Positions 1-12,770 of a stretch of DNA of 64,000 bases are shown in pieces. Origin of the DNA: Megaleporinus macrocephalus. Its lineage: Eukaryota > Chordata > Actinopteri > Characiformes > Anostomidae. A model generated the notes under the pieces. That model saw only the letters and a list, made by a program, of their open reading frames with translations. It made no database searches and was not told the origin of the DNA. The stretch is taken from NCBI GenBank assembly GCA_021613375.1, contig CM038725.1, forward strand, positions 36,452,349 to 36,516,348, read 5' to 3'. A program made the position numbers and the translations under genes. Numbering within the stretch: the first letter of the stretch is position 1; every line of letters begins with the position of its first letter.

Positions 1-16
1 ACACATTCTCTCTCAA

Positions 17-49
<33 letters not shown>

Positions 50-554
50 TTCTCTCTCAAACACACACACGCACATTCTCTCTCAAACACACACACACAC
101 ACACATTCTCTCTCAAACACACACATGCACATTCTCTCTCAAACATACATACACACACACACATTCTCTCTCAAACATACACACACACACACACTCTCTC
201 TCAAACACACACACATTCTCTCTCAAACATACATACACACACACACATTCTCTCTCAAACATACACACACACACACACACTCTCTCTCAAACACACACAC
301 ATTCTCTCTCAAACATACACACACACACACATTCTCTCTCAAACATACACACACACACACACTCTCTCTCAAACACACACACATTCTCTCTCAAACATAC
401 ATACACACACACATTCTCTCTCAAACATACACACACACATTCCCTCTCAAACATACACACACACACACATTCTCTCAAACACACACACTCTCACACACAC
501 ACACACACACACACATTCTCTCAAACACACACACAAACACACACATTCTCTCTC

Positions 555-588
<34 letters not shown>

Positions 589-675
589 TCTCTCTCAAAC
601 ACACACACACACACATTCTCTCTCAAACACACACACACACACATTCTCTCTCAAGTATACACATTCTCATATTTG
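1..675. repeat. CA-rich compound minisatellite, runs off the left edge
   Basis: (AC)n blocks alternate with ATTCTCTCTCAA at 25-50 base spacing. The open frames here, rich in His-Thr or Cys-Val, are repeat products. Confidence 0.95.
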
Positions 676-2814
676 CAGTGTGTAGTGAGTGAGTTTGTGC
701 TCTGATCTGGCCCAACCACATTGTTGGTCCTCAAGACTCCAGACACCAGAATTGACCCATAAATACAGTTACATGTTCCACTGCAGGGTCAAACGGTTCC
801 ACTGGCATCTCCGCTCCGACAGGGAAAACTAGGCTCAGCACCACATAGCCGTTCACTGATTGGCTACGTTTATGGCAGTATTGTGTCACCACATCCTGTT
901 GTGTCAAATCAAACAACTAAATAAGGGGTGCCCATTTTTAAATCCACTAATTAAACATCAAAGGTTCAATTTAACACCAGTTAGGGCAGCTAGCTAGCAT
1001 TAGCTTGGCTAGAATGCTGTCAGCTCTGCTCACCACAGAACAGGTTCAGTTCTGACTAACGGAAACTTTAAGCTTTAAATTTGGACGATAATGGTTTAAC
1101 TCTGAGGTGGAAAAGTCGGGCGTCTGATGTTGGAGGAAAAAAAGCTGAAATTAAATCTGTTTAGAGCTCTTAGCTAAGCTAATGCTACTGGCTTCCGCTA
1201 CAGTTAGCTCTGCTAAAGAGATCCAAACACTCCAGAACAGATTCGATTTGACTGTCGGCTACTCTGATATCAGCTGAGCTGAATCCTGCTGGGTGGCGGT
1301 AATGCTAGTGTAGTTAGCTGGCTATGCTCACCCTCAGAGAGTACAGAACCCGTGAGCAAGCAGAAAAGCCAGTGCTGGAACGTAGTCAAAATATTTTGGG
1401 CTGTGTATGTACCCATTAGCCGGTTAGCAGTTAGACTTCAGTATTTCAGGGTTTAGCTGTTCAGCAGATGGGGAAAAAGAATCCAGAACTGGACTCACAC
1501 CAGTCCAGACCAGCATGGAATTGTAAAGTATGGTCCTGAGGACCTTTTAGTCTGGCTGTGGAAAACTGAGGCCTACAGACACCTGTAGATAACATTGTAT
1601 GGTCCTGTTCCGGCTAACTTGCATAAGAAAGCTAAAATTGAGTCTCTGCTATCTGAGTAGCTTCACTTCAGAACTAAAAAACGAATTAAAAAACTGAGTT
1701 CTTCCAATTGCTGATAGATCTACGCTGATCAAACACATTTCTTGTCAGTTGAATGAGCTTTCCAGCCATAACATGAAGTGTTTTAGAGATCATAAACTTT
1801 ATAACTATCAGCATGAACATATATTTTTAAGTCCACTGCATATGAAACAATTCAAGTTCAAGTTTTTTTAGTTACGTTGCTCCAGTTTGCTAGCAAGCTA
1901 GTTAGTTTGTGTCTACAGACCTTTGACAGTTAATCATATCACAAAAGAAAAACAGCTTTGTGGGTCATAAAACTAACTAGCACAGCTAACTATCTAACTA
2001 GTTTCTTGCTAGCTAACTAGTTTGTGTCTACAGACCTTCAACACAGTTGCAAAACAAGAAGAGTTTATTGTATCACAGCAGCAAAATATCTGTGTGGGTC
2101 ATGAAAATGTTTTTACTTGTATAACAATAAGATTTTTGGTGTGTTAATTCAATCGATAGAGACCCTAAACGAGCTAATAAGAGTTAATTGTTAAATGTTT
2201 TTAAGGGATATAACACTCAGCTTACACAGTGAGGTTTGTGTACATACTTTTTAATTAAGTTGCCAGAAGTTGAATTTTGATGTTTATTACTTCTACTCAA
2301 ACGCTAGTCATGATAGTGGGTTGAAACAACACTTATAACTTAATTTTTGATCTTTCAACAATGCATATATTGATATTTTGGATAAAGAGCATGAGGCCTG
2401 AGTCATCACACCTGTCTCGAAGTGTGTGGAGATGTTCAGTGTCTCTGTTAGACCTGATTATGTGGTTTCTGACTCACTGTTGTCTATAAACATGGACTGA
2501 AGTACATCAGCACAGCAACCTGAAGTCTTTCCAGACATTTGGAGCGTGTCCATAATATTATTGGTAATCATTTGATTGGCTGAGAAGGCTGATGACCTCA
2601 CATTGTCTCTGGTGCTGTAGATAAAACCCTGTCCACCCCCAGACCCCGCCCACTTCAGCTCAGATAAGCACCCACACCGGGACATGACGTTTCCTGCTCT
2701 GTTGCTGTGTGTGAGTGTGTGTGTGTGTATATATATTGTTTGTGGTGATGTGATGACATCCACTGACGCCAGACTGTGCTCACTGGACACTCCTACGGTC
2801 GTACAATGCTGTGC
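676..2814. other. Non-coding, no gene seen
   Basis: Unique-looking AT-rich fish DNA with scattered GTTAGC/GCTAGC motifs (for example 985-1450 and 1885-2030) of the kind expanded in the 73-bp array. No exon-like open frame. Confidence 0.6.
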
Positions 2815-3360
2815 AGGAGTCAGGTAGGAGTGAGTGTTGTAGAGTGAACAGTTGGTCTGGGGGTGATGTGACTGGTCACTGGTGAGAGGTTTCGAACTAC
2901 AGCTACAAGAAACTGGACCGTGGTTCTTAGTTAAACTGATTTTGACATAAACCGTAGACGTTCTGAGAGAGTGTGATAGCGCCCCCTATGTGTAGCGCAG
3001 TGCTGAAACTACATTTGAGGGAAGCTGGGTTTGTCTCCAGACAATATCTTTTAAAAAACTACAAAAGGAATCCAGTTTTAACATCTAAGGTCTAACAGAG
3101 ACGTGTTAAAGGTCTGGGCGTCCAGACTGGACAATCTACTCAATTTAAGGCTAGTTGGGTTTTGATGTCTTATCTAACACAGAAGTTTGATTAGGCGTGT
3201 TAAAGGTCTGGACGTCCAGACTGTATCTGTTTCTTGTGGTCCCAGCCACAGAGCTCCGTGTTACAGGGATAGCCTGTGCTGATCTTAGCATCGGTGTATG
3301 TATGGTCAGCTGAAATTGACCCCTCTTATGTTTGAACTGTCCAGACTGGCTTCCCACATA
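2815..3360 (+). repeat. Dispersed repeat family S, copy 1
   Basis: Shares with copy 2 (4500-4980) the blocks GGTAGGAGTGAGT, GTGATAGCGCCCCCTATG, GGTCTGGACGTCCAGA and CAGGGATAGCCTGTGCTGA in the same order, with indels between them. Confidence 0.8.
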
Positions 3361-3379
3361 TAGTGCAATACTAAAAAAT

Positions 3380-3590
3380 GCATCTCCATTTTGGTCCATA
3401 TTCTATCATTTGAACACGACAGCTGCTCTTTATGTCCTGTAAGAGTTCCATAATGAGTGGACCAATAGAAATGCTCCAAAACCACTTCTAATTAAACCTC
3501 TTTACATTGACTTCCATTGAAAGTAAAGAATGTTTTTGGCCTCTACTGTAAAGTTCCTACTTTGGATTGGTAGAAACTCTGTTTGAAACT
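3380..3590 (+). repeat. Dispersed repeat family R, copy 1
   Basis: Marked by AACACGACAGCTG, GGACCAATAGAAATGCTCCA and CATTGAAAGTAAAG. The same blocks recur at 40640-40865 (opposite strand) and twice at 51310-51655. Confidence 0.75.
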
Positions 3591-3599
3591 ATTCCCTTT

Positions 3600-4380
3600 C
3601 TTTATTTATCTATTAATTTGGCTCTTGGTCTCTCAGCCCACCACAAACATTGCACTTTGAGCCCCCTAGAGATAAAACAAAAAAAACTTTAGCTATCTCC
3701 ACAATATTGGTAGACCTTTCAATACTGGTAGATCGTATGTGTTTGTGTATGCGTTGTCCATGCTGGCTCAGCTGAGTGAGGGTCAGCCTGCTGATTGGCC
3801 TCTGCTACCAACAATAGTGGCGACCTTTGACCTTTCAGGAGGATGCTTGACCTCTGGTCTTAACAGAGTGATGGAAGGAATGTTCTTGGGATAGAATAGA
3901 CCTGCTGTGTTTGTAGGATATACAGTTATTTATATATATATATTTATATGGAGTGAATTCAGGCCTTTAGAAGTTCTCCACTGTTTTTAGCTGCACCAAC
4001 GTACTTGAGAAAGATGGAAGCAGAAGATCACAGTAGATGTTGGAGGTGGTGCTGATGTGATGAAGAGAGGTTGGAGCTGAACTGAAAGATGAGCTGATAT
4101 CGAGCAGCAGATTAAGAACCACCAAGAAAATAAACCACCACATACTAAAGTGTTGAGCTACAACTGGTGTGTTGGTGGTTGGTGGACCTCGATACTGAGG
4201 AGCTCCACAACGTCTGTCGTTTACTGTCCTGTGGATCAACCAGCACCAAACACTCAACTCCGCCCCTCTCGTCATTAACGTTACGCTGTTTACTTCTGTC
4301 ACCAGTGTTCACCCCCAGATCACCCTTACACACTACAATACTCACTCCTACTGTCCACCAGCACCATCAGCTCAGCTTCT
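3600..4380. other. Non-coding, no gene seen
   Basis: Mixed unique sequence with a short TATATA stretch near 3930. Short open frames on both strands lack any recognisable protein. Confidence 0.5.
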
Positions 4381-4384
4381 CCTT

Positions 4385-4473
4385 CACCAGTTCTCCTGTT
4401 TCCACCTTAAATGGAGGTGCAGGTACGTTCTGGTTCCTGCTGCACTGTTTAAGGTGGAACAGGAAAACTGGTG
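4385..4473. repeat. Palindromic MITE-like element P, copy 1
   Basis: Left arm CACCAGTTCTCCTGTTTCCA with CCTTAAA and its near-perfect inverted right arm TTTAAGGTGGAACAGG with AAAACTGGTG enclose about 35 bases that include GTGCAGG and ACGTTCTGG. Confidence 0.75.
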
Positions 4474-4499
4474 AACGAGCTGCTTCACCCTCGTGCACT

Positions 4500-4980
4500 C
4501 GGTAGGAGTGAGTATTGTAGAGTGAACAGTTGGTCTGGGGCTGATGTGACTGGTCACTGGTGAGAGAATTAAAACTACAGCTACAAGAAACTGGAACAGG
4601 AAGTTCAGTCTCTCGTTCTAACCGCAGACGAAAGGTCAGTTTCTTGTATGTTTCTACTTGTGACATTCAAAGAGAGTGTGATAGCGCCCCCTATGTGTAG
4701 CCCAGTTACAGTTAGCCCAGTGCTGAAACTACAGATACAAACAAACTACTACATTTAAGACAAGTTGGGTTTTAACATCAGGTTTGATCAGATGTGTTAA
4801 AGGTCTGGACGTCCAGATTAGATCTGTTTCTTATGATCTCAGCCACAGAGCTCGGTGCTACAGGGATAGCCTGTGCTGACCTTAGCGTCTGTGTGTGTAT
4901 GGTCAGCTGTAATTGACCCTTCTTATGTTCAAACTTCTGTCCAGGCTGGCTTCCTGGCCACGTGGTTCGCTCATATCCAC
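4500..4980 (+). repeat. Dispersed repeat family S, copy 2
   Basis: Second copy of the repeat at 2815-3360, including AGCGCCCCCTATGTGTAG and GGTCTGGACGTCCAGA. It follows directly on a palindromic P element. Confidence 0.8.
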
Positions 4981-5820
4981 AGCTTGCCAAAAGTTTGGGG
5001 ACACCCGAGCTTAGTTTGAGTAATGCTTGTGTTTTAGTTTTTCCTTTTAATGCTGTCCAACACTCGGCCTTGTGTCTTTCGTTGTATTGAAAGCAGTCAG
5101 GACCCCAATACCGTTCACTCGGCCACTGCTATATTTTATTATATTATACTATTATATTATTTATTCTGATATCGCCGCTATGGACAATCACTTTAGATTT
5201 CATTTCATGCAACTTTCATGCAATTCACTAACAAGATTGTCCATTTCACAATGAATGTAAGTGTATCAGATGATTTTTAAAGAATAAAAATGTTTGTATT
5301 AATGTCTATTTTTGTATAGAGGCTTATTTTACATATAGTCCTATTATCAGTAATTCTCAGTCCTCTGTCTAAATCTCCTGGTACGACCACCAATCCAAGT
5401 TAAGGATGTTATTGGACTAATTGGTTGTTAGGACACTCTTGATCAATTGTGATCACAGCTGAAAAACATTCTACTAATAAGTGAGTATAAAAGGGAACAA
5501 CATTCTAGGTTAGTTTAGTATCTGAAGATCAGCAGTTGATGGCTTGCTGACCGACTCACAATGACCAGAAAGAAACAACTTTCTTTGCAAAAGTTTTTTT
5601 CTGTATATCTTATGTATATTTTTGGTATATGTTTTGTATATTCCTTTATATATTTCAGTTATTACTAAATGTATATATTCTAGCTTGTTTTCACTTCATT
5701 ATTGTCTATTTATTTTGTGTTTACACTGTTTTTACTACATATATATAATTGCTGCCCTGCTGTAGAGTTATTATCTGAGCCTCACCCCAAGTGCAAATGA
5801 CAAATAAACTTGAAACTTGG
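4981..5820 (+). repeat. Probable retroposon-derived sequence with AATAAACTTGAAACTT tail
   Basis: AT-rich DNA ending in CAAATGACAAATAAACTTGA then AACTTGG, a tail shape common at the 3' ends of fish retroposons. No coding remnant is visible. The left end is unclear. Confidence 0.35.
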
Positions 5821-6701
5821 GTTTTTTGGACATGTTTGGTTTAAAGATGCCCTTGAAACGTTTGAGTGAAGGGCGTAGAATATGTGCGTCCATTGGCTTT
5901 AGGAAATCTGTTTTATCAGCTGGACACTCTGTCTAACTTTGCAAAAGAATTTCTGGGACTTTTATTCTGTTTTATGTGGGTTCTGGCTGAACGTGACTGA
6001 AGTAAAATTAATATTTGATATTTACAGTTGCATCTTGAATGAATTCACAAAGGTAGATGCCAGCTAAGGATATAGTTCTGTAAAGTTTTGGCAAAGCAGC
6101 TGTAAACAAAAGCTCGTTTATTGAACAAAGAAACAAATTCAGCATGAGTCATTCAGACTGCCTCGCTGGGACGGCCTCGTGTTGTCTAGCAATTGTGGCA
6201 TCACCCCTCCAGTCTGCTAGGTAGCGATCCCACTTCTGACACCAATGTGGCCTCTTGGCAAAGAAGAACACGTGGAAAGCATAGCATGAAAGGCAAATGC
6301 TCTTTTACTGAACACGGCAGCCGTACAGAAGTATTTAAAGGCCTGATTTAAGGCTATGTTATAAATTTGTCACTGGCCATTTGACGCTCCAGCTCTATGG
6401 TATGGACTGAGTACGTCAGTATATAAAAATAAACTGTCTGAGAAATCCAGCCAACACATCTTCTATAAAAGCTGAAAGTACACGCTGTGTTGACTGTGTT
6501 GAGTGCGTAGGTGATCAGCAGCCTGTGCGGTGTGAGGTGTTCCCCCATTAGCTGTTTCTCATAGTGTTGCCTATAAATACGTCCTGACCCTCCCCCACAT
6601 ATCTGCTTACACCGCACACAACACACTGTGGGTTCTCTCCTGAGAACGCTTCTACCTGCTGCCTCCAGAAAGCTCAGCCTGTGTGTATTGCATGTACTCC
6701 T

Positions 6702-6737
<36 letters not shown>

Positions 6738-6869
6738 CACACTGTATTGGTTGTGTAACACTAATTCTATTCTATTTTTTTAATTACACATAATTAGTGG
6801 TTAAGATGTAAAGTCATTCAGAGTGGTTTGGTGTGGAAATTCTAAGTTCTAGGGTCAGAATTGATTTTA
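5821..6869. other. Non-coding, with a TTTA microsatellite
   Basis: Nothing gene-like. A (TTTA)n run occupies about 6702-6737. Confidence 0.6.
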
Positions 6870-7020
6870 GTGGAGGTGAATGGAACCAGACGTCCTCCTC
6901 TAAAAGCTCCTCACAGAAAGTTCTTACAGTAGATGTTATAAATACACTGTCTGATTCTGAGACGCTGTTTATGTTAGTTTAGAGAAGATTTCAATCTTAA
7001 CATCTATTCGTGGAGGGATA
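6870..7020 (-). repeat. Dispersed repeat family Q, copy 1
   Basis: Reverse-strand copy of the repeat at 39488-39637 and 47736-47890. Shared blocks include GAATGGAACCAGACGTCC, AAAGCTCCTCACAGAAAG and CGTGGAGGGAT. Confidence 0.8.
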
Positions 7021-7920
7021 CATTGAAATAGTCCCCCTAAAAAAAATATTATTTCAGATTTTCACTATTCTATCATTATTAGCATGAGACAATTGTATGT
7101 TCACCGGGTGGTTTCTATAGTAAATAAACTGGCCATCGCAGCCACTGGTTCCCAAAACCTGTGGTTTCTTTCTCTGCCAGACAGTTTAATGAGTTTTATA
7201 TCAGTTTAGCAGCTTTTGATTTGATGGCTTTCCTCAGGGAAAGTGTTAGCGCTAGCTCCAGACAGCACTATTCCCACACGGTCACTGGGACAGGTGTGCT
7301 AACACGCTAAAAACACACACACACTCCCTCCAGAGAGGCTGTCTTTGATTAACAAGCCCACCTAAGGAGTTGGCGCGACACACATTCACACCTACGTGTG
7401 CCAATCAGAGCCAATTAGCACGATGTAACCGCTAATGCTAATGTGTGGCGCTTGCTAATGGAGGTTTTTGACTCTTCCAGTAACCCTCATCATGAACCTC
7501 CTGTCTTGGAGGGGTTGTGTATGTTCCTCTCTCGCGCTAAGCTACACAAAGGCCCCGTTGTTGTGCGCCCGTCCTGCTTTGCTTCGCTGGTTGTGACAGT
7601 AATGGAGCTCAGCTGACCGGCTCAGTCACCACCACATGCTGGAGCTACACAAGAGGAAATTGCAGAACCAAACGCTTCAAGTGTTCGACCAGCTCTGTCA
7701 AAACACCACCGTCACCCGTCAGACCCACGTCACAAATTACCCAAGAAAAGCCCTGCTAGGAATAAAACAGTGTATGTTATGTTTTGACACTGGTATGCTG
7801 GTCAACCAGTGTGACCATACTGGGGTGACCAGCTAAACCAGCACTAGCTCAGCTTGAATGCTAGTCTGTACTGTTTTTAGCCACTCTGTACCTCAGCTGC
7901 TAGCCTTCGATGCTACTCAG
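7021..7920. other. Non-coding; ACCAGC/GCTGGT-rich repeat near 7780-7850
   Basis: No gene seen. Around 7785-7850 direct and inverted ACCAGC and GCTGGT motifs cluster (GGTATGCTGGTCAACCAG, GACCAGCTAAACCAGC). Similar clusters lie at 8560-8645 and 25475-25540, suggesting one short repeat family. Confidence 0.5.
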
Positions 7921-8217
7921 TAGGACTGGGTATCACCACTGATTTCTCAGATCGATTCGATTCAATTCAATATGGATTCATTTAGGGATATTTCAGTTAC
8001 AATAATATGTTTTATTTGATTATAAAAAGAGATTTTCAGAGAACTAATGTGGTAAACGTACAAGGAGCACTGTTTATATACCGTCATGGTTTCTGAATCC
8101 AAAATGTAGCCAGGGGCTAATATTAAAGATCGATCTCGGGTTTATACGAATTGATATCAGATTATTCAAATGAAAATCGATTTAATTCGAAAAATCTATT
8201 TTTTAAACACACCCCTA
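7921..8217. mobile_element. hAT-like MITE
   Basis: Begins TAGGACTGGGTAT and ends with the imperfect inverse, AAACACACCCCTA. Flanks CTACTCAG and CTACTCCG share six of eight bases, like a worn 8 bp hAT target duplication. Inside are many ATCGATTCGATT-like motifs. No transposase remains. Confidence 0.5.
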
Positions 8218-8856
8218 CTACTCCGATATATATAATTATAGTGAATACAAGATGAGAAACTTGGATGGTCTAACGTTTACTGGGGGCTACCACAGCTAGC
8301 TTGCGAAGGGTTAACAAGGTTTTTGGCCAATTTAATTATTTATTTTTGCATTTTAGCGCAATTTAGTGATTTATCTGTTGTGGTTTGGGTCAGTTCACAC
8401 TGCTGAAAACCAATACGCTAATCACTAGCTAAATCATGTATTTTATTTTAAATATGAATAAACACTTTACATTAAAATACTGTTTATTTATTATTGTAAT
8501 TATTATCAATACTAGATGAAAATGATTATTTAATGATTTGTGTGTTGTGTTTAGGTCAATGTAGACTGCTAGTAAACACCAGCATGGCTAATCACTATCA
8601 AACCCATGATTGGTCAACCAGCTAAACCAGCGCCAGACCAACATAAACAAGCTTAGAACGGAATTCATTTCAGATGTAGTGATGTATCTTTGTGTGTTAT
8701 TGGAAGAAATCATGCCCAAGCATGGTAGTAACCGCACAGTCTCTGTGGGACAGATGCCCCATATGCTAATCTCCTGGACTGTGATTGGTCGGTTCTTCTG
8801 CTTGCTGTGTGAAATGATTGGCTGATATAATAACTACCGTCACTGCTGTTTTGTAG
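8218..8856. other. Non-coding, no gene seen
   Basis: AT-rich sequence with another ACCAGC-rich patch (8560-8645). It precedes the possible first 5' exon of atosb, so the promoter may be here, but no clear core motif is seen. Confidence 0.4.
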
Positions 8857-9035
8857 GTCGCTGTCTCTGGAATGCCTTGCTCACGATGCGGCCGCTGAGA
8901 AACCAGTCGTCTTCAGGAGCCCAGGGGGGCCGCGATTGGCCGCTGGCCTTGTGTGGGTGGAGCTCGAGGGTAGACGTTAGTTCTTCATTGGATCATTCAA
9001 CAAGACCCCCACTTCACTGACACTCCGCTCCCTTG
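8857..9035 (+). other. atosb: Possible atosb 5' UTR exon
   Basis: GC-rich unique sequence bounded by TTTTGTAG and CCTTG|GTAAGT, with no sustained open frame. It contains a NotI-type GCGGCCGC and is richer in CpG than its surroundings. It could also be the start of the transcript. The only evidence is splice-site shape and position upstream of atosb. Confidence 0.35.
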
Positions 9036-9097
9036 GTAAGTATAATGACTTTACCGCTTAATTTCATCATCTTCTATTTGTTTTCTCTGTAATGAGC

Positions 9098-10635
9098 ACA
9101 AGCTATATCGCCCCCTACGCTTCCTGTAGTGTATTACAGTCTGTCAGAACCACCGTCGCCCCCTACGCTTCCTGTAGTGTATTACAGTCTGTCAGAACCA
9201 CCGTCGCCCCCTACGCTTCCTGTAGTGTATTACAGTCTGTCAGAACCACCGTCGCCCCCTACGCTTCCTGTAGTGTATTACAGTCTGTCAGAACCACCGT
9301 CGCCCCCTACGCCTCCTGTAGTGTATTACAGTCTGTCAGAACCACCGTCGCCCCCTACGCTTCCTGTAGTGTATTACAGTCTGTCAGAATCACCGTCGCC
9401 CCCTACGCTTCCTGTAGTGTATTACAGTCTGTCAGAACCACCGTCGCCCCCTACGCTTCCTGTAGTGTGTTACAGTCTGTCAGAACCACCGTCACCCCCT
9501 ACGCCTCCTGTAGTGTATTACAGTCTGTCAGAACCACCGTCGCCCCCTACGCTTCCTGTAGTGTATTACAGTCTGTCAGAACGACCGTCGCCCCCTACGC
9601 TTCCTGTAGTGTATTACAGTCTGTCAGAACCACCGTCGCCCCCTACGCTTCCTGTAGTGTATTACCGTCCGTCAGAACCGCCGTCGCCCCCTACGCTTCC
9701 TGTAGTGTATTACAGTCTGTCAGAGTGACCGTCGCCCCCTACACTTCCTGTAGTGTATTACAGTCTATCAGAACCACCGTCGCCCCCTACGCTTCCTGTA
9801 GTGTATTACAGTCTGTCAGAACGATCGTCGCCCCCCTACGCTTCCTGTAGTGTATTACAGTCTGTCTGAACCACCGTCGCCCCCTACGCTTCCTGTAGTG
9901 TATTACAGTCTGTCAGAGTGACCGTCGCCCCCTACGCTTCCTGTAGTGTATTACAGTCTGTCAGAACGATCGTCGCCCCCTACGCTTCCTGTAGTGTATT
10001 ACAGTCTGTCTGAACCACCGTCGCCCCCTACGCTTCCTGTAGTGTATTACAGTCCGTCAGAACCGCCGTCGCCCCCTACGCTTCCTGTAGTGTATTACAG
10101 TCTGTCAGAGTGACCGTCGCCCCCTACACTTCCTGTAGTGTATTACAGTCTATCAGAACCACCGTCGCCCCCTACGCTTCCTGTAGTGTATTACAGTCTG
10201 TCAGAACGATCGTCGCCCCCTACGCTTCCTGTAGTGTATTACAGTCCGTCAGAACCACCGTCGCCCCTACGCTTCCTGTAGTGTATTACAGTCTGTCAGA
10301 ACCACCGTCGCCCCCTACGCTTCCTGTAGTGTATTACAGTCTGTCAGAACCACCGTCGCCCCCTACACTTCCTGTAGTGTATTACAGTCTGTCAGAACCA
10401 CCGTCGCCCCCTACGCTTCCTGTAGTGTATTACAGTCTGTCAGAACGACCGTCGCCCCCTACGCTTCCTGTAGTGTATTACAGTCTGTCAGAACCACCGT
10501 CGCCCCCTACGCTTCCTGTAGTGTATTACAGTCTGTCAGAACCACCGTCGCCCCCTACGCTTCCTGTAGTGTATTACAGTCTGTCAGAACCACCGTCGCC
10601 CCCTACGCTTCCTGTAGTGTATTACAGTCTTTCAG
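9098..10635 (+). repeat. 48-bp minisatellite, array 1 (about 32 copies)
   Basis: The unit is CGCCCCCTACGCTTCCTGTA then GTGTATTACAGTCTGTCAGA and ACCACCGT, 48 bases. Because 48 is divisible by three, two of the forward frames stay open for hundreds of codons (repeat motifs VAPYASCSVLQSVRTT and YYSLSEPPSPPTLPVV). A block near 9721 recurs at 10106, eight units on. It lies in the presumed first 5' UTR intron of atosb. Confidence 0.97.
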
Positions 10636-10713
10636 TATTTACTATGAAAGAAATGAGTTATGAAAAACAAATCCTAAGAGTTGATTAGTGTCTCTCTCTC
10701 TCTCTCTCTGTAG

Positions 10714-10882
10714 GCCTTTGTTCTCTGCCTGTATGGGAATGCTGTTGGGGGCTTGGTGGGACAGCATTGGAGATGGCCGAACTCGGGGCCTAGGGTCAGG
10801 GTCAAAGGGCAGGGGTCAGCACTGTGGAGTTCCCTGGTGGATGTGGACGAGCCTAGATTCAGCAGAGGACGAGCAGGAGCAC
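10714..10882 (+). other. atosb: Possible second atosb 5' UTR exon
   Basis: Unique sequence after a long CT tract ending in GTAG, closed by AC|GTAAGA. Its frames do not join to the MRH start. It sits between the 48-bp and 38-bp arrays, as expected for an exon between two repeat-filled 5' introns. Confidence 0.35.
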
Positions 10883-11394
10883 GTAAGACCCCCGCAGCGC
10901 TCCTGCACTTATTTGCTGAATTTCAGTATCTGCTAGTCTGATCACTGTTCAAACAGTTCCTCCCTCACTGCCCGGGAACAGCAGAGCTCTGAACAGCCCG
11001 TTATACAGCGAGGCGAGTTTGTTTTCCTTCAACCAAAACCCACAATGCACTGACGCGGGACGCAGAGTCCAGCCATCCGAAGAGGAAACACCGCAGACCA
11101 AAGCTGACAGCCGTCAGTGTCCTAGCCTACAGATCCTTTTCAGCCCCTCTGCTCCTTTTCAGCTTCTCAACTAGTTTAAAATCAGTTTAAAGTCTTTTAA
11201 ATTCTATTTTTAATTAAAAATCGTGAAAAATACTCTTGAAAATGTTAAAAAACTTCATGAGTGTTTAAGAACTGAGAGGATGTAGTTGCTGGAGTTTCCG
11301 TTATTGCCTGATATCAGTGTTCAGTGGGTGACCAGTGGTCTGGACTGCAGGCAGGTCAGTTAAGCACCCAGACTCTTGTACTATAGAGCCATGC
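10883..11394. other. Intronic sequence, no feature seen
   Basis: Unique sequence between a possible 5' UTR exon and the 38-bp array. No open frame of note. Confidence 0.5.
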
Positions 11395-12770
11395 TGCTAC
11401 ACCCCAGACCAACCCACTCATAGCCATCCACCAGCTACACCCCAGCCCAACCCACCCATAGCCATGCACCAGCTACACCCCAGCCCAACCCACCCATAGC
11501 CATGCACCAGCTACACCCCAGACCAACCCACTCATAGCCATCCACCAGCTACACCCCAGCCCAACCCACCCATAGCCATCCACCAGCTACACCCCAGCCC
11601 AACCCACCCATAGCCATGCACCAGCTACACCCCACCCCAAACCACCCATAGCCATACACCAGCTACACCCCAGCCAAAACCACCCATAGCCATGCACCAG
11701 CTACACCCCAGACCAACCCACCCATAGCCATGCACCAGCTACACCCCACCCCAAACCACCCATAGCCATACACCAGCTACACCCCACCCCAAACCACCCA
11801 TAGCCATACACCAGCTACACCCCAGCCAAAACCACTCATAGCCATACACCAGCTACACCCCACCCCAAACCACCCATAGCCATGCACCAGCTACACCCCA
11901 GCCAAAACCACCCATAGCCATACACCAGCTACACCCCAGCCCAACCCACCCATAGCCATACACCAGCTACACCCCAGCCCAACCCACCCATAGCCATGCA
12001 CCAGCTACACCCCAGCCCAACCCACCCATAGCCATGCACCAGCTACACCCCAGCCCAACCCACTCATAGCCATCCACCAGCTACACCCCAGCCCAACCCA
12101 CCCGTAGCCATACACCAGCTACTACCCAGCCCAACCCACCCATAGCCATACACCAGCTACACACCAGCCTAGCCCAACCCACCCATAGCCATCCACCAGC
12201 TACACCCCAGCCAAAACCACCCATAGCCATGCACCAGCTACACCCCAGCCCAACCCACCCATAGCCATGCACCAGCTACACCCCAGCCCAACCCACCCAT
12301 AGCCATCCACCAGCTACACCCCAGCCCAAGCCACCCATAGCCATGCACCAGCTACACACCAGCCTAGCCCAACCCACCCATAGCCATACACCAGCTACAC
12401 ACCAGCCTAGCCCAACCCACCCATAGCCATACACCAGCTACACCTCAGCCCAAACCACCCATAGCCATACACCAGCTACTACCCAGCCCAACCCACCCAT
12501 AGCCATACACCAGCTACACACCAGCCTAGCCCAACCCACCCATAGCCATACACCAGCTACACACCAGCCTAGCCCAACCCACCCATAGCCATACACCAGC
12601 TACACCCCAGCCCAAACCACCCATAGCCATACACCAGCTACTACCCAGCCCAACCCACCCATAGCCATACACCAGCTACACACCAGCCTAGCCCAACCCA
12701 CCCATAGCCATACACCAGCTACACACCAGCCCAACCCACCCATAGCCATGCACCAGCTACACCCCTAGTC
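11395..12770 (+). repeat. 38-bp minisatellite (about 36 copies)
   Basis: The unit is CATAGCCATGCACCAGCTAC then ACCCCAGCCCAACCCACC, with 36-43 base length variants such as ACACCAGCCTAGCCCAACC. Strongly C-rich on the + strand. It lies in a presumed 5' UTR intron of atosb. Confidence 0.97.

Noticed and set aside
125..685. 186-codon His/Thr-rich frame
   Set aside because: CA microsatellite translation.
9092..9850. 252-codon frame with Pro/Ser/Tyr repeats, like a polymerase tail or mucin
   Set aside because: A 48-bp intronic or 5' UTR array with two open frames and frame-breaking variants; no flanking coding sequence.
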